From the NCBI GenBank assembly GCA_965601975.1, contig OZ271856.1, positions 3,224,001 through 3,288,000 of the forward strand: 64,000 bases of DNA, read 5' to 3'. The notes beneath the pieces were generated by a model, which worked only from the letters and a program-made list of their open reading frames with translations, did not search any database and had not been told where the DNA came from. Shown here in pieces: positions 16,338 through 26,094 of the stretch (positions are counted from its first letter, which is position 1; every line of letters begins with the position of its first letter). The DNA is from JANQIO01 sp965601975 (GTDB lineage Bacteria > Pseudomonadota > Gammaproteobacteria > Pseudomonadales > Halieaceae). The position numbers were made by a program, and so were the translations under genes.

Positions 16338-17570
16338 TTAACCGCTGTAAAACCAATAACTTACGATCACCGCCGCGGTGATTCCCGCGGCGTCGGCGGC
16401 CAGCCCGCAGGGGATGGCGTGGCGCGCGTGGCGGATTCCCGCGGCCCCGAAATACACCGCCAATACGTAAAACGTAGTTTCCGTGGAGCCCTGCAGGGTG
16501 GCGGCCAGGCGGCCCTGGAAGGAGTCGACCCCGTAGGTATTCATGGTCTCGATCATCATGGCCCGGGCGCCGCTGCCGGACAGGGGTTTCATCAGCGCCG
16601 TCGGCATGGCGTCAACCCAGCGCAAGTCTGCGCCCAGGGGGGCGAGCACCGCCCGCAGCGCATCCAGCAGCAGGTCCAGCGCTCCGCTGGCGCGGAACAG
16701 GCCAATGGCCACCAGCATCGCCAGCAGAAACGGGATGATCTCGATGGCGGTGGTGAAGCCGCCCTTCGCCCCCTCCACAAAGGTCTCGTAGACATTCACT
16801 TTCTTGCGGTGGGCGGAGAGCAGGAACAGCACGATCAGCGACAGGATCAACAGGTTGGCGAGCAGGCTGGACTGGCGCTGCAGGACCTCGGTGCTGAGCG
16901 TGGCGAAGTAGCCCACCATGGCCAGCAGCAGGGCAAAACCCGACACCAGCCAGGCCAGCACCACCAGGTCCGACAACTTCAGCTTTTGCACCCAGGCCGT
17001 CACCAGCAGGCCCGCCAGGGTGGAGCAGCTGGTGGCGATAAGAATGGGAATAAAGACCGAGGCCGGGTCCGGCGCACCCAGCTGGGCCCGGTACAGCAGG
17101 ATCGTCACCGGGAACAGGGTCACCGAGGAGGTGTTGAGCACCAGGAACAGGATCTGGGCATTGGTGGCCGTGTCGGGCTGCGGGTTCAGGGTCTGCAGGT
17201 CCTTCATCGCGCGAATGCCCAGCGGCGTGGCGGCATTGTCCAGCCCCAGCACGTTGGCGGAGAGGTTCAGGGTCATGGAGGAAATGGCGGGATGCCCCTT
17301 CGGCACCTCCGGCATCAGCCGCGTGAACAGGGGCGACAACAGGTTGGCCAGGCGCTGGATCAGGCCGCTGGCCTCCCCCAACGCCATCACCCCCAACCAT
17401 AAACCCATCAGCCCGATCAGCCCGATGGCGAGCTCCACCGTCAGGCCCGCCATGTCGAACAGCGCCGCCACCATGCGCTGGAAGACTTCTGCGTCGCCCG
17501 CAAACAGCCACTGGTAAAGTCCCGCCAGGAAGGCCAGCAGGAAAAACCCCAGCCAGATGCGGTGGAGCAC
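16338..17570 (-). CDS. double nucleoside-recognition (Gate) domain membrane protein, SpmA/SpmB-like fusion
   Basis: A 410-residue inner-membrane protein with about ten hydrophobic segments. The first half carries a Gate domain around residues 40-150 (LIGLMGLWLGVMALGEASGL, then NLSANVLGLDNAATPLG), the pattern of spore maturation protein A. The second half carries another (AIEIIPFLLAMLVAIGLFRASG, then GSTETTFYVLAVYFGAAG) like spore maturation protein B. Fused SpmA-SpmB proteins occur in non-sporulating Gram-negatives and are thought to move peptides, nucleosides or cations. The start is GTG at 17570, overlapping the upstream stop as TAGTG, so it is translationally coupled. It is the last gene of a four-gene operon with a ligase, a deacylase and a hydrolase, which suggests transport of their product or substrate. 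Confidence 0.87.
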   Translation of the reverse strand: MLHRIWLGFFLLAFLAGLYQWLFAGDAEVFQRMVAALFDMAGLTVELAIGLIGLMGLWLGVMALGEASGLIQRLANLLSPLFTRLMPEVPKGHPAISSMTLNLSANVLGLDNAATPLGIRAMKDLQTLNPQPDTATNAQILFLVLNTSSVTLFPVTILLYRAQLGAPDPASVFIPILIATSCSTLAGLLVTAWVQKLKLSDLVVLAWLVSGFALLLAMVGYFATLSTEVLQRQSSLLANLLILSLIVLFLLSAHRKKVNVYETFVEGAKGGFTTAIEIIPFLLAMLVAIGLFRASGALDLLLDALRAVLAPLGADLRWVDAMPTALMKPLSGSGARAMMIETMNTYGVDSFQGRLAATLQGSTETTFYVLAVYFGAAGIRHARHAIPCGLAADAAGITAAVIVSYWFYSG

Positions 17571-18409
17571 TAGCCGGCCGTGCTCGCGCGCTGCCGGGGG
17601 CCGAGGAAATCCAGCACTTCGGCGGCGGTCTCCGCCGGGAATTCCAGCGGCAGCAGGTGTCCGCCGCGACAGACCCGCAGGTCGGCCCCGGGCTGGGTTT
17701 CACCCCACAGCGTAAAGGCCTCGGGACTGAGCGTATCGGAGGTTTCGCCGCGCAGGCCCAGCACCGGCAGTTCGATCGCCGCCAGGGTATCCCACACCTC
17801 GGGCGACGAACGGTAGGCCGCGGCCTCCCATTCACGGGCGTAGGCGAGCTGGAATTCCCCCTCCTCGTTGAGGCGGGTGCCCGAAAGCACATAGTCCCAT
17901 AGCACCGTGTCGCTGAAGTCCGAGAACACCCGTTTGCCGCGGTGGAAGTCAAAGGCTTCTTCCTGCGTGGCAAAACGGTTGGGGCGGGTCAGGGTCTTGC
18001 GGATCATGGGAATCTCGTCGAGCACCTCTTCAGGCAGGTGACGGCGCTGGGCGAGCTGTTCCGGCGTGATGAAGACCGGGTCGATCAGCAGCAGACCTTT
18101 GAACAGCTCCGGGTGGGTTTCCGCGGCCTGGGCCGAGACCACCGCGCCCATGGAGTGGCCCATCATCCAGACCGGGCCGGATTGGGTGGCCTGCAGGGTC
18201 TCCACGAGATCATCGGCAAACAGGTGCCAGTCGAGCCGGGTGGGCGCCATCTCACGGCTCCACATGGGGCGGTGGTGATAGCCGATCACCTCGAACTGCG
18301 GCGTCAGCGCCTCGATGAACTGCCGGTAGCTGCCCACCGGGTAGCCGTTGGCATGGGCAAAGACAATGGATTCACCGCTGCCTCCAAAAGATTCAAGCCG
18401 TTGCTGCAT
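17570..18409 (-). CDS. alpha/beta fold hydrolase
   Basis: A 279-residue soluble hydrolase. The nucleophile elbow is GHSMG with Ser86; the likely catalytic histidine is His251 in GGHLLPLE near the C-terminus, and an aspartate after strand 6 completes the triad. The oxyanion region reads FAHANGYPVGSY. A cap domain occupies about residues 120-190. Length and layout fit esterases and lactonases of the hydrolase-6 group. It follows the deacylase gene by 14 bp and overlaps the Gate-domain gene by one base, so it belongs to the same operon. The substrate is unknown; a small ester or amide made by the operon ligase is one possibility. Confidence 0.88.
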   Translation of the reverse strand: MQQRLESFGGSGESIVFAHANGYPVGSYRQFIEALTPQFEVIGYHHRPMWSREMAPTRLDWHLFADDLVETLQATQSGPVWMMGHSMGAVVSAQAAETHPELFKGLLLIDPVFITPEQLAQRRHLPEEVLDEIPMIRKTLTRPNRFATQEEAFDFHRGKRVFSDFSDTVLWDYVLSGTRLNEEGEFQLAYAREWEAAAYRSSPEVWDTLAAIELPVLGLRGETSDTLSPEAFTLWGETQPGADLRVCRGGHLLPLEFPAETAAEVLDFLGPRQRASTAG

Positions 18410-18423
18410 GGTGCAACGGTAAA

Positions 18424-19422
18424 TCAGTCACAGACGAAATAGAACAGGCAGTCCGATGCGGCGATATCAGGCCGCGTGGTGGCCATGAACAGGCGCATGT
18501 CCTTTTGCGGAAACAGCCGACCCTCCTCCACCCGGAAGAACTCGTCGACCTGGTGTGGGTGTTCGTAGTCGCTGCCGATCTTCAGGTGCTCGAGCCCCGC
18601 GTCGTCCAGCCAGCCGAGCATGTCGGAGGTCTCCACCGGTGCAAAATTGAAGTGCTCGATGTCGTGGCGCATGGTGATATCGCGGTCGTGCAGCGGGCGG
18701 TCGGCGAAATCGATGCGCGAGTGCGGCGACAGCTCCAGTCGCAGGGGATGGCGAAAGATCGCTACACCCTCGGGTTCGTTGAACAGGTGTTCGTTGTAGA
18801 AGAAATTCTCGATGCCCCGCTGGGCGACGATCTCGGATTCCTCGTCCTGGCTGCCGCCTGCCTCGATGGTCACCACCGGGCAGCCGAAGTCCTGCTCCAT
18901 CAATGAACCCAGCCGCAGTTCGGTAATGATCATGCGATCCACAAACAGGCCAACCAATGCGCGCCGCTCCGGTGAATCGCCGACGCTGACGGCAAAGGCG
19001 GAGCTGGAACCGGAGGTGTTGTGCATATCCACCACCGCCTCCGGCTCCAGCTCGCGGATCAGCCGCAGCATGCTCTGGGCCAGCTGGCCCTGGCGGTCCT
19101 TGTAGGGCGGGTTGAAGCAGCGATTGAGGTCACGGGTGCCCGGCAGCTGGCGGTGGAAAAACAGGGGCTCCGCCAGTGCGGCCTCGACAGCGCCCAGCAC
19201 GATGGCCACATTGGTAGTGGGTTGTTCCCCTTCCAGCAGCCAGCGATGCACCGCCTCCAGGCCGGAGGGTTCATTGCCGTGGGACAGGGTGACCAGCACG
19301 CGGGTGCGACTGGTGTCCTTGCCCGTGATGTGGATCGCCACGGGGCCCGGCAGTATCTGCAGGAATTCGTTGACCCGCTGCGGTACGTTTTCGCGGCGGG
19401 GGTCGCGGATCAGGTTCAGCAC
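18424..19422 (-). CDS. succinylglutamate desuccinylase/aspartoacylase family deacylase
   Basis: A 332-residue zinc carboxypeptidase-fold enzyme. Zinc ligands are visible as His48 and Glu51 (SHGNEPSG) and His134 (DMHNTSG), and the catalytic glutamate is Glu187 (VVTIEAGG). This is the AstE/aspartoacylase arrangement, which hydrolyses N-acyl amino acids. The gene is not next to arginine succinyltransferase genes, so a role in arginine breakdown is unlikely. Instead its start overlaps the end of a GCS2-type ligase gene by 7 bp and it precedes a hydrolase and a permease-like gene. A ligase that builds and a deacylase that cuts an amide bond in one operon suggest turnover of a gamma-glutamyl or N-acyl amino acid. 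Confidence 0.88.
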   Translation of the reverse strand: MLNLIRDPRRENVPQRVNEFLQILPGPVAIHITGKDTSRTRVLVTLSHGNEPSGLEAVHRWLLEGEQPTTNVAIVLGAVEAALAEPLFFHRQLPGTRDLNRCFNPPYKDRQGQLAQSMLRLIRELEPEAVVDMHNTSGSSSAFAVSVGDSPERRALVGLFVDRMIITELRLGSLMEQDFGCPVVTIEAGGSQDEESEIVAQRGIENFFYNEHLFNEPEGVAIFRHPLRLELSPHSRIDFADRPLHDRDITMRHDIEHFNFAPVETSDMLGWLDDAGLEHLKIGSDYEHPHQVDEFFRVEEGRLFPQKDMRLFMATTRPDIAASDCLFYFVCD

Positions 19423-20882
19423 CAGCGCGCCACCGGATCGCAGCCCGTGATGTTTTCCACATACTCGCTGAGCATGCTGCGACAGGCCTCCCCTACGTCC
19501 ATGTTTTCGCGATACTTCTCGAACTTCATGAGCTGCCAGGTGGCGCCGGTCTGTCCGGTCTCGAAACGCTCCTCGATGATGTTCCAGAGTCGGTCGACGT
19601 CTTCTTTATCGAGGTCCAGCGTGTCCAGTCCCGCCCGCGCCCGGGGCAGGAACTCTTCGATCAGCTCCTGGATCGGCCGCTCTTCCAGGCCGCCCTTGGC
19701 GCGGCGCGGCCACACCAGTTTCGCGTCCATGCCCTGCTGGGCGGCGCGGTAGAAATTGTATTCCGCCACCGTGAAGGGCAGCCGGGCCACGTACTGGTCT
19801 ATTGAGTCCTTTTCGATGCCCAGGGACCAGCCGATACACAGGGCGGCGTTGGCCAGCATGTCCAACACCGTGGGACCCGCCGGCAGGAAACGATACTCGA
19901 TGCGGGTATGGCCGCCGTCCAGGTGGCTGTAGACCGCCCGGTTCCAGGGCCAGACCGTGCCGTGGTGCAGGCACAGCTCCGGCAGCCGCGGCGGGTCGCT
20001 GGTTTCCTCGTCGTCGGTGAGCAGCGGAATCAGCGGTTCATACAGGGCGACGTTGCCGGCAAACAGTTCCCAGAGAGAATTGCGCATCCAGCCCGTGCCG
20101 AAACTGACCCGGGAAGGCTGGCGCCACTGGGGATGACCGCGCTCACGCAGGTCGATGCTCTGCTTGAACAGCGCGATGCGCGATTCACGCCAGAGCCGAC
20201 AGCCGGCGATCAGCGGCGAATTGGCGGCCAGGGCCAGCGCCAGCGGTGCCGTGAGCTGGGCCGCGTTGTAATAGGTGGCGAAATTGTTGGCGGGCACCCG
20301 CAGGTGCACCTGGAAGGAGGTGTTGGCACCCTCGACGGTGACACCCTCGCCGTGCAGGGAGAGGTGGTCCTCGCCCGTGATATCAATATGAAAACCGCCC
20401 TTGCGCACCCGGGTCAGGCCCTTGTTCAGCGCGTGGTAGCGCTTGCGGTCCGTCATGTAGTCAAGGCTCAGGTGCTTGTCCTGCAGGGTCGGCAGGATGC
20501 CGATGGGAATCACCTGGGCGTCGATATCCTGTGCCTGGGATTGGAGGCCGTTGAGGAAACCGCGCAATTCATCCTCAATCTGGACGAAGGGCGACCCGGT
20601 GGCGGCCACGGGACTCAGGTTGAATTCCAGGTTGTACTTGTTGAGCTCCTCGGTGAGCTGCGGGTGGTTGAAGCTCTTCAGCAGCTGCTCGTTCACCGGC
20701 GCCGGCAGGAACTGGTTGTCTGCCAGGTAGACCTCGAGTTCGGCGCCGATGGTCGGCTGCCAGGTGCTGAAACGGTCCTCGGTGATCACCTCGCGCAGCA
20801 CCGAGAGCTGCTCTTCCAGCCGCTTTCCGAACGCACGAAACTCGGCCGGCGAGAATTCGTCCTTGTAGATCGCCTCGCCCAT
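19416..20882 (-). CDS. glutamate-cysteine ligase family 2 (GCS2) protein
   Basis: A 488-residue ATP-dependent carboxylate-amine ligase of the GCS2 group. The N-terminal part has GAELEVYLADN, the conserved E-x-E strand that coordinates magnesium and ATP; later come the glycine-rich FHIDITGEDHLSLHG region and HHGTVWPWNRAVYSHLDGGH with RIEYRFLPAGPT, which match the C-terminal active-site strands. Related enzymes make gamma-glutamyl-cysteine or other gamma-glutamyl amides. No glutathione synthetase lies beside it, and the partner genes are a deacylase and hydrolase, so it may make another amide. It is the first gene of the four-gene operon 16338-20882. The family includes EgtA and YbdK-like proteins; specificity is open. 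Confidence 0.85.
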   Translation of the reverse strand: MGEAIYKDEFSPAEFRAFGKRLEEQLSVLREVITEDRFSTWQPTIGAELEVYLADNQFLPAPVNEQLLKSFNHPQLTEELNKYNLEFNLSPVAATGSPFVQIEDELRGFLNGLQSQAQDIDAQVIPIGILPTLQDKHLSLDYMTDRKRYHALNKGLTRVRKGGFHIDITGEDHLSLHGEGVTVEGANTSFQVHLRVPANNFATYYNAAQLTAPLALALAANSPLIAGCRLWRESRIALFKQSIDLRERGHPQWRQPSRVSFGTGWMRNSLWELFAGNVALYEPLIPLLTDDEETSDPPRLPELCLHHGTVWPWNRAVYSHLDGGHTRIEYRFLPAGPTVLDMLANAALCIGWSLGIEKDSIDQYVARLPFTVAEYNFYRAAQQGMDAKLVWPRRAKGGLEERPIQELIEEFLPRARAGLDTLDLDKEDVDRLWNIIEERFETGQTGATWQLMKFEKYRENMDVGEACRSMLSEYVENITGCDPVARWC

Positions 20883-21000
20883 TGTTTCCTCAAACCTGTG
20901 TTTTGCTGAGTATGGCAGAACCCGCTGGCGCGGACCTGTCCGGGATCAAGTTTCACCGATTATGCCAAGAAATGCTGGCCAGTGAAGCGCCCCGACCCTA

Positions 21001-21020
21001 TACTGTATAAATGTCCAGTA
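21001..21020 (+). promoter_or_regulatory. LexA-like SOS box over the radical SAM gene start
   Basis: TACTGTATAAATGTCCAGTA agrees with the gammaproteobacterial LexA consensus (TACTGT-N8-ACAGTA) at every conserved base except one (CCAG for ACAG). A -10-like TATACT overlaps it at 20999-21004, and the ATG of the gene is inside the box at 21011. Confidence 0.6.
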
Positions 21021-22153
21021 ATGTTCGCATCCCGCCGCCCCGGCGCGCACGGCCCGGCACCCGCCCAGACGGGGCCCACCTGCCACCGCTGACCCGCGGC
21101 CGGGCGGCACTGAGCAACCATGAGAGCCGCTACCAGCCCACCACCGTCGAATACGTGGTGCGGGAACCGGCCGCCGAGGATGATTTCCCGGAGCCCTCGC
21201 TGGCGACAGAGTGCCGGCCGGAAACCGCAAAGAGCATCATCACGCGCAACCGCTCACCGGACATTCCCTTCGAACAGTCCATCAACGCCTATCGCGGCTG
21301 TGAACACGGCTGCATCTACTGCTTTGCCCGGCCGACCCACGCCTACCTCGACCTGTCACCGGGCCTGGATTTCGAAACACGGCTGACCTGGAAGACCAAC
21401 GCCGCGGAGCTGCTGGAGGCCGAGCTCCGCAAGCCCGGCTACCGCTGCTCGCCCATTGCCATGGGCACCAACACCGACCCCTACCAGCCGGTTGAAAAGC
21501 GCTACCGGGTTACCCGGCAGCTGCTGGAAGTGCTGCAACAGTTTCGCCATCCCGTCAGCATTACCACCAAGAGCTCCCTGATCCTGCGCGATATCGAACT
21601 GCTGGCCGAGATGGCCCAGGACCGGCTCGCCAGTGTCGCCATCAGCGTGACCACGCTGGACCGCGACCTGAAACGCGCCCTGGAACCGCGCACGCCGGAG
21701 GGCGAAGTGCGGCTGAAAACACTGGAGACCCTGTCGAAGGCCGGCATTCCGGTGAGCCTGCTGATGGCCCCGGTGATTCCCGCACTGAACGACGCCGAGA
21801 TGGAAACCATCCTCGAACGCGCCGCCGAGGCCGGCGCGGTCAACGCCGCCTACATCCTGCTGCGCCTGCCGCTTGAGGTGGCACCGCTGTTCGAAGAGTG
21901 GCTGCAGGCGCACTACCCGATGCGCGCCGGACATGTCATGAGCCTGGTGCGGCAGTGCCGGGGTGGGCAGGATTACGACACCCGCTTCGGCCACCGCATG
22001 CGCGGCACCGGCCACTTCGCCGACCTGCTGTCCTCACGCTTTCGCGTTGCCCGCAAACGACTGGGCCTGGAGCTGCGGGACTATGACGCCTTCCTGGACT
22101 GTTCTCAGTTCAGAACACCTGATACAACTGGAGATCAGTTCTCTTTGTTCTAG
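21011..22153 (+). CDS. PA0069-family radical SAM protein
   Basis: A 380-residue radical SAM enzyme. The cluster motif CEHGCIYC supplies Cys97, Cys101 and Cys104, preceded by INAYRG, as in the family named after Pseudomonas PA0069 and related to spore photoproduct lyase. Further family segments are AMGTNTDPYQPVEK and SITTKSSLILRD. The start ATG at 21011 is the only one that includes the N-terminal GRAALSNHESRYQP segment. The gene stands on a LexA-like box, and PA0069 itself is part of the Pseudomonas SOS regulon, so a DNA-damage role is likely. If the TATACT at 20999 is the -10, the transcript would begin at or near the ATG. Confidence 0.9.
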   Translation: MSSNVRIPPPRRARPGTRPDGAHLPPLTRGRAALSNHESRYQPTTVEYVVREPAAEDDFPEPSLATECRPETAKSIITRNRSPDIPFEQSINAYRGCEHGCIYCFARPTHAYLDLSPGLDFETRLTWKTNAAELLEAELRKPGYRCSPIAMGTNTDPYQPVEKRYRVTRQLLEVLQQFRHPVSITTKSSLILRDIELLAEMAQDRLASVAISVTTLDRDLKRALEPRTPEGEVRLKTLETLSKAGIPVSLLMAPVIPALNDAEMETILERAAEAGAVNAAYILLRLPLEVAPLFEEWLQAHYPMRAGHVMSLVRQCRGGQDYDTRFGHRMRGTGHFADLLSSRFRVARKRLGLELRDYDAFLDCSQFRTPDTTGDQFSLF

Positions 22154-22186
22154 ACGGTTCCAGAAGGTTACAGGCGGTTCAAGGCA

Positions 22187-22876
22187 GTGATTTACGCCCT
22201 CCTGATATTTGTGATCACCTGCGCGGTCTATGGTCCCAGCTTGTGGGTGCGCTATACCATGAAGCGCTTCAGCACCGAGCTGCCCGACATGCCCGGTACC
22301 GGCGGCGAACTGGCCCAGCACCTGGTGGAGCGCTTCCAGCTCGACGGCGTGATCGTGGAGACCACCGAGGAAGGCCACGACCACTTCGACCCCAGCGCCC
22401 CGGCCGTGCGGCTCAGCCCCAGCAACTTCGGCGGCAAGTCGCTGACCGCTGTCGCCGTCGCCGCCCACGAGGTGGGCCATGCGCTGCAGTTTCATCGCCA
22501 GGAAGAAATCTTCAAGCTGCGCGCCCGGTTCATACCGTCCGCGATCATGCTGCAGCGCAGCGGTGAGATGTTGCTGGTCGCGGTGCCGGTGGTGGCCCTG
22601 CTGGTCAAAGCGCCTGCCGCCATCTTCGGCACCATCGCGCTGAGCCTGCTTCTGCAGCTGGCGGGCGCCGGCGCCTACCTGATCGTGCTGCCCGAGGAGT
22701 GGGATGCAAGCTTCAACAAGGCCCTGCCTATCCTGCGCGAGGGAGAGTATGTGCCGGAGGAACAGCTGGACAGCGTGCGCAAGATCTTGCGCGCCGCCGC
22801 GATGACCTACTTCGCCGGGGCACTGGCCAACATCCTGAATATCTGGCGCTGGGCGATGGTGCTACTGCGCCGCTGA
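22187..22876 (+). CDS. zinc metallopeptidase, YugP-like membrane protein
   Basis: A 229-residue membrane protein with a zinc-binding HEVGH motif (His94, Glu95, His98), preceded by KSLTAVAVAAHEVGHALQ. An N-terminal membrane helix (about 3-22) and at least two central helices (about 125-175) flank the catalytic segment. This is the layout of the YugP family of neutral zinc metallopeptidases, found across bacteria but without a defined substrate. The start is GTG at 22187. It lies 33 bp after the radical SAM gene on the same strand and may be cotranscribed with it. The C-terminus (AAAMTYFAGALANILNIWRW) matches the family end, so the protein is complete. Confidence 0.85.
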   Translation: MIYALLIFVITCAVYGPSLWVRYTMKRFSTELPDMPGTGGELAQHLVERFQLDGVIVETTEEGHDHFDPSAPAVRLSPSNFGGKSLTAVAVAAHEVGHALQFHRQEEIFKLRARFIPSAIMLQRSGEMLLVAVPVVALLVKAPAAIFGTIALSLLLQLAGAGAYLIVLPEEWDASFNKALPILREGEYVPEEQLDSVRKILRAAAMTYFAGALANILNIWRWAMVLLRR

Positions 22877-22976
22877 CGCTCGCAAAATCCTCGCAGCGTG
22901 AGCAGCCTGCCTGCCGCTGGGCTATGGTATCTTTAACCGCTTATCGAGCCCCCAGCCAACACCCGAGGAGAACACT

Positions 22977-24082
<1,106 letters not shown>

Positions 24083-24083
<1 letters not shown>

Positions 24084-24934
24084 TGGAGAAGGTCTCAGAG
24101 ATCCGGTGTTTCTGGGGGGTTCAAGAACGGTATCAACACCGCTCCGAGGTGCTGGACTGCGAAATGAATTTCTCCGTGTACGTACCGCCCCAGGCCGCGG
24201 AAAGACAGGTGCCGGTGCTGTACTGGCTGTCCGGCCTGACCTGCACCGATGAGAACTTCGTCACCAAGGCGGGCGCCCAGCGCTACGCCGCTGAGCACGG
24301 CATCGCCATCGTCGCGCCGGACACCAGCCCACGCGGCGACCACGTGCCCGACGACCCCGACGAGGCCTGGGACTTCGGCAAGGGCGCGGGCTTCTATCTC
24401 AACGCCACCCAGGAGCCCTGGTCCGCCAATTACCGCATGTACGACTACATCGTCGAGGAACTGCCGGGGCTGGTGCAGAACCAGTTCGAGATGGATCACA
24501 ACAACGTCTCAATCTTCGGGCACTCGATGGGCGGCCACGGCGCGCTGACTATTGCACTCAAGAATCCGGGCAAGTTCCGGTCCGTGTCGGCGTTCTCACC
24601 GATCGTGTCACCGAGCACGGTGCCCTGGGGCCAGAAGGCGTTCTCCCACTACCTGGGCGACGACGAATCGACCTGGGCCGAATACGACACCTGCCAGCTG
24701 ATCCGCAACGGGGCGAAGCACCTGCCTACCCTGGTAGACCAGGGCAGCGACGACAACTTCCTGCAAGAGCAGCTGCAAACCCACCTGTTCGAGGAGGCCT
24801 GCGCCGATGCCGACTTCCCCGTGACCGTGCGCCACCAGCCCGGCTACGACCACAGCTACTTCTTTATCGCCAGCTTCATCGGTTCGCACATCGCCTTTCA
24901 CAGCCAGGCACTCGGCAACTTCAACAGGATGTGA
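24083..24934 (+). CDS. fghA: S-formylglutathione hydrolase
   Basis: A 283-residue alpha/beta serine hydrolase of the esterase D family. The nucleophile is Ser148 in FGHSMGGHGAL, the acid lies in DQGSDDNF, and the histidine in GYDHSYFF. The conserved LSGLTCTDENFVTKAGAQ segment near residue 50 is diagnostic. It hydrolyses S-formylglutathione to formate and glutathione, the second step after frmA. Start and stop of the two genes overlap as TGATG, which couples their translation. The gene is immediately followed by REP-like repeat units that mark the left side of the accessory region. Confidence 0.96.
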
Positions 24935-24940
24935 GTTTCC

Positions 24941-25025
24941 CGATCATCCCCGCGAGTCTCCGTCATTCCCGCGAGGCTCCGTCATTCCTGCGAGGCTCCG
25001 TCATTCCCGCGAAAGCGGGAACCCA
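24941..25025. repeat. Tandem REP-like repeat units
   Basis: Four head-to-tail 19-26 bp units: 24941-24960, 24961-24979, 24980-24998 (each close to CGTCATTCCCGCGAGGCTC) and a longer last copy at 24999-25025 with the hairpin TTCCCGC/GCGGGAA. The core CGTCATTCCCGCG...CGCGGGAA is a widespread REP-type sequence. It begins 7 bp after the fghA stop. Confidence 0.85.
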
Positions 25026-25081
25026 GTATGGTTGGTCATTCTCCTAGCGCAGAGCGTACTTGAAGGATCGATATAAAGAAC

Positions 25082-25408
25082 ATGAAGAGAAAAACTTCGC
25101 TTTACGGTTTGATCGTTTCGCTGCTGATGTCTTATCCAGCTGCCGTCCACGCCCAAAAGGTCGAGTGGGAACTGTCGCAAGCGTATCTGGAGTCCATCGC
25201 GCGATTTGCCGCAGAGTACGTGAAAGCAGCACGCAATGAAGACCATGATCGGGTGCTGCGACTGAGCTGCTTGCAACTTGATATCGCCATTGAATACCTC
25301 AACCCGAATACCTACGAAAACGAGGCGAAGAAATCAGAAGTTGCTGCTCTGAAGGAAAGTTCCGTTCAGCTGCATCAAGAGCTCAAAGCACAAGGCTACT
25401 GTGAGTAA
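25082..25408 (+). CDS. Hypothetical exported protein (108 aa)
   Basis: A 108-residue protein with a clear signal peptide: basic MKRKTS, a hydrophobic core LYGLIVSLLMS and cleavage near AAVHA-QK (about residue 24). The mature part is helical, charged and has two cysteines (Cys60 in RLSCLQLD and the penultimate Cys107), which could pair in the periplasm. No family recognised. Base composition is visibly lower in GC than the flanking housekeeping genes, and the gene sits between repeat clusters with two other small unknown genes, so it may be a recent acquisition. The ATG at 25082 lacks a classic ribosome-binding site. Confidence 0.6.
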   Translation: MKRKTSLYGLIVSLLMSYPAAVHAQKVEWELSQAYLESIARFAAEYVKAARNEDHDRVLRLSCLQLDIAIEYLNPNTYENEAKKSEVAALKESSVQLHQELKAQGYCE

Positions 25409-25513
25409 TGAGCAACCGGTCTCAATCCAAATCCAAAAACCGGGCAATAGCGGCCAAGGCTCTGTGTGCCTTCGACTCATCGCAGCCACCCTTAGAGCGA
25501 GAATGCTGACACG

Positions 25514-25963
25514 ATGCAATTGTGCGCAGCGCGACTAACTTCAGTTATCACATTAGCCTTGACGTTGCTTGGGTGCGGCAGGGAAGCAGCTCAACTTGCT
25601 ATGATCTCGGCTAACGAATACGCCATCGAAGAGGCTCGCGCCTTTCAAGCAAAACTCGTCGAGACCGACTCTTGCCCAAAATCGTTTAAAGACTGGCAGT
25701 CCCGGAAGTCCGAGGTATCTGGGAGATATTCCACGATTAAGCGTTTTGGGGAATCCGAGTTTCATATGTCTTTGTCCTGCAGCCCAGAGCTCGAGTTTAG
25801 TCTTCGTGTTAAATACAGCTTTGACTCCGGCACGGCTATCGAGGGATCTGCCGACGGACCAATAAGCATTGCGTTTGGCCACTTCACTGACTTGAAGATC
25901 CTCGACGTGCCTAATAACGCGGCGGCTGAAAAAATCGCAGAAGAAGTAGTCAAAGGGTGGTAG
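25514..25963 (+). CDS. Hypothetical lipoprotein (149 aa)
   Basis: A 149-residue protein with a lipoprotein signal: MQLCAARLTSVITLALTLLGC, lipobox LLGC with Cys21 as the lipidated residue. The mature part has a conserved-looking cysteine pair (DSCPKSF and SLSCSPE) and alternating polar and hydrophobic beta-like segments (SEFHMSLSCS, LEFSLRVKYSFDSG). It would sit in the periplasm anchored to a membrane. No family recognised. It belongs to the lower-GC group between the REP clusters and is 105 bp downstream of the exported 108-residue protein; they could be cotranscribed. The start at 25514 is chosen because it provides the signal. Confidence 0.6.
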   Translation: MQLCAARLTSVITLALTLLGCGREAAQLAMISANEYAIEEARAFQAKLVETDSCPKSFKDWQSRKSEVSGRYSTIKRFGESEFHMSLSCSPELEFSLRVKYSFDSGTAIEGSADGPISIAFGHFTDLKILDVPNNAAAEKIAEEVVKGW

Positions 25964-26094
25964 CGTGGAGTTGACTTACAGAATTCGAATCAGAGCTGAC
26001 GATTTGGGGGCTGGACTTTTTTGGGGAAAATGGTGCTCTCGTCCCCAGGATGTTAGCACTGCTTCCTACTGCTTTTCGAAGGGCCCCGGTATTG

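Noticed and set aside
24941..25025. Tandem 19-20 bp units that might suggest a CRISPR array
   Set aside because: Units abut without spacers and match REP-type repeats; no cas genes are present.
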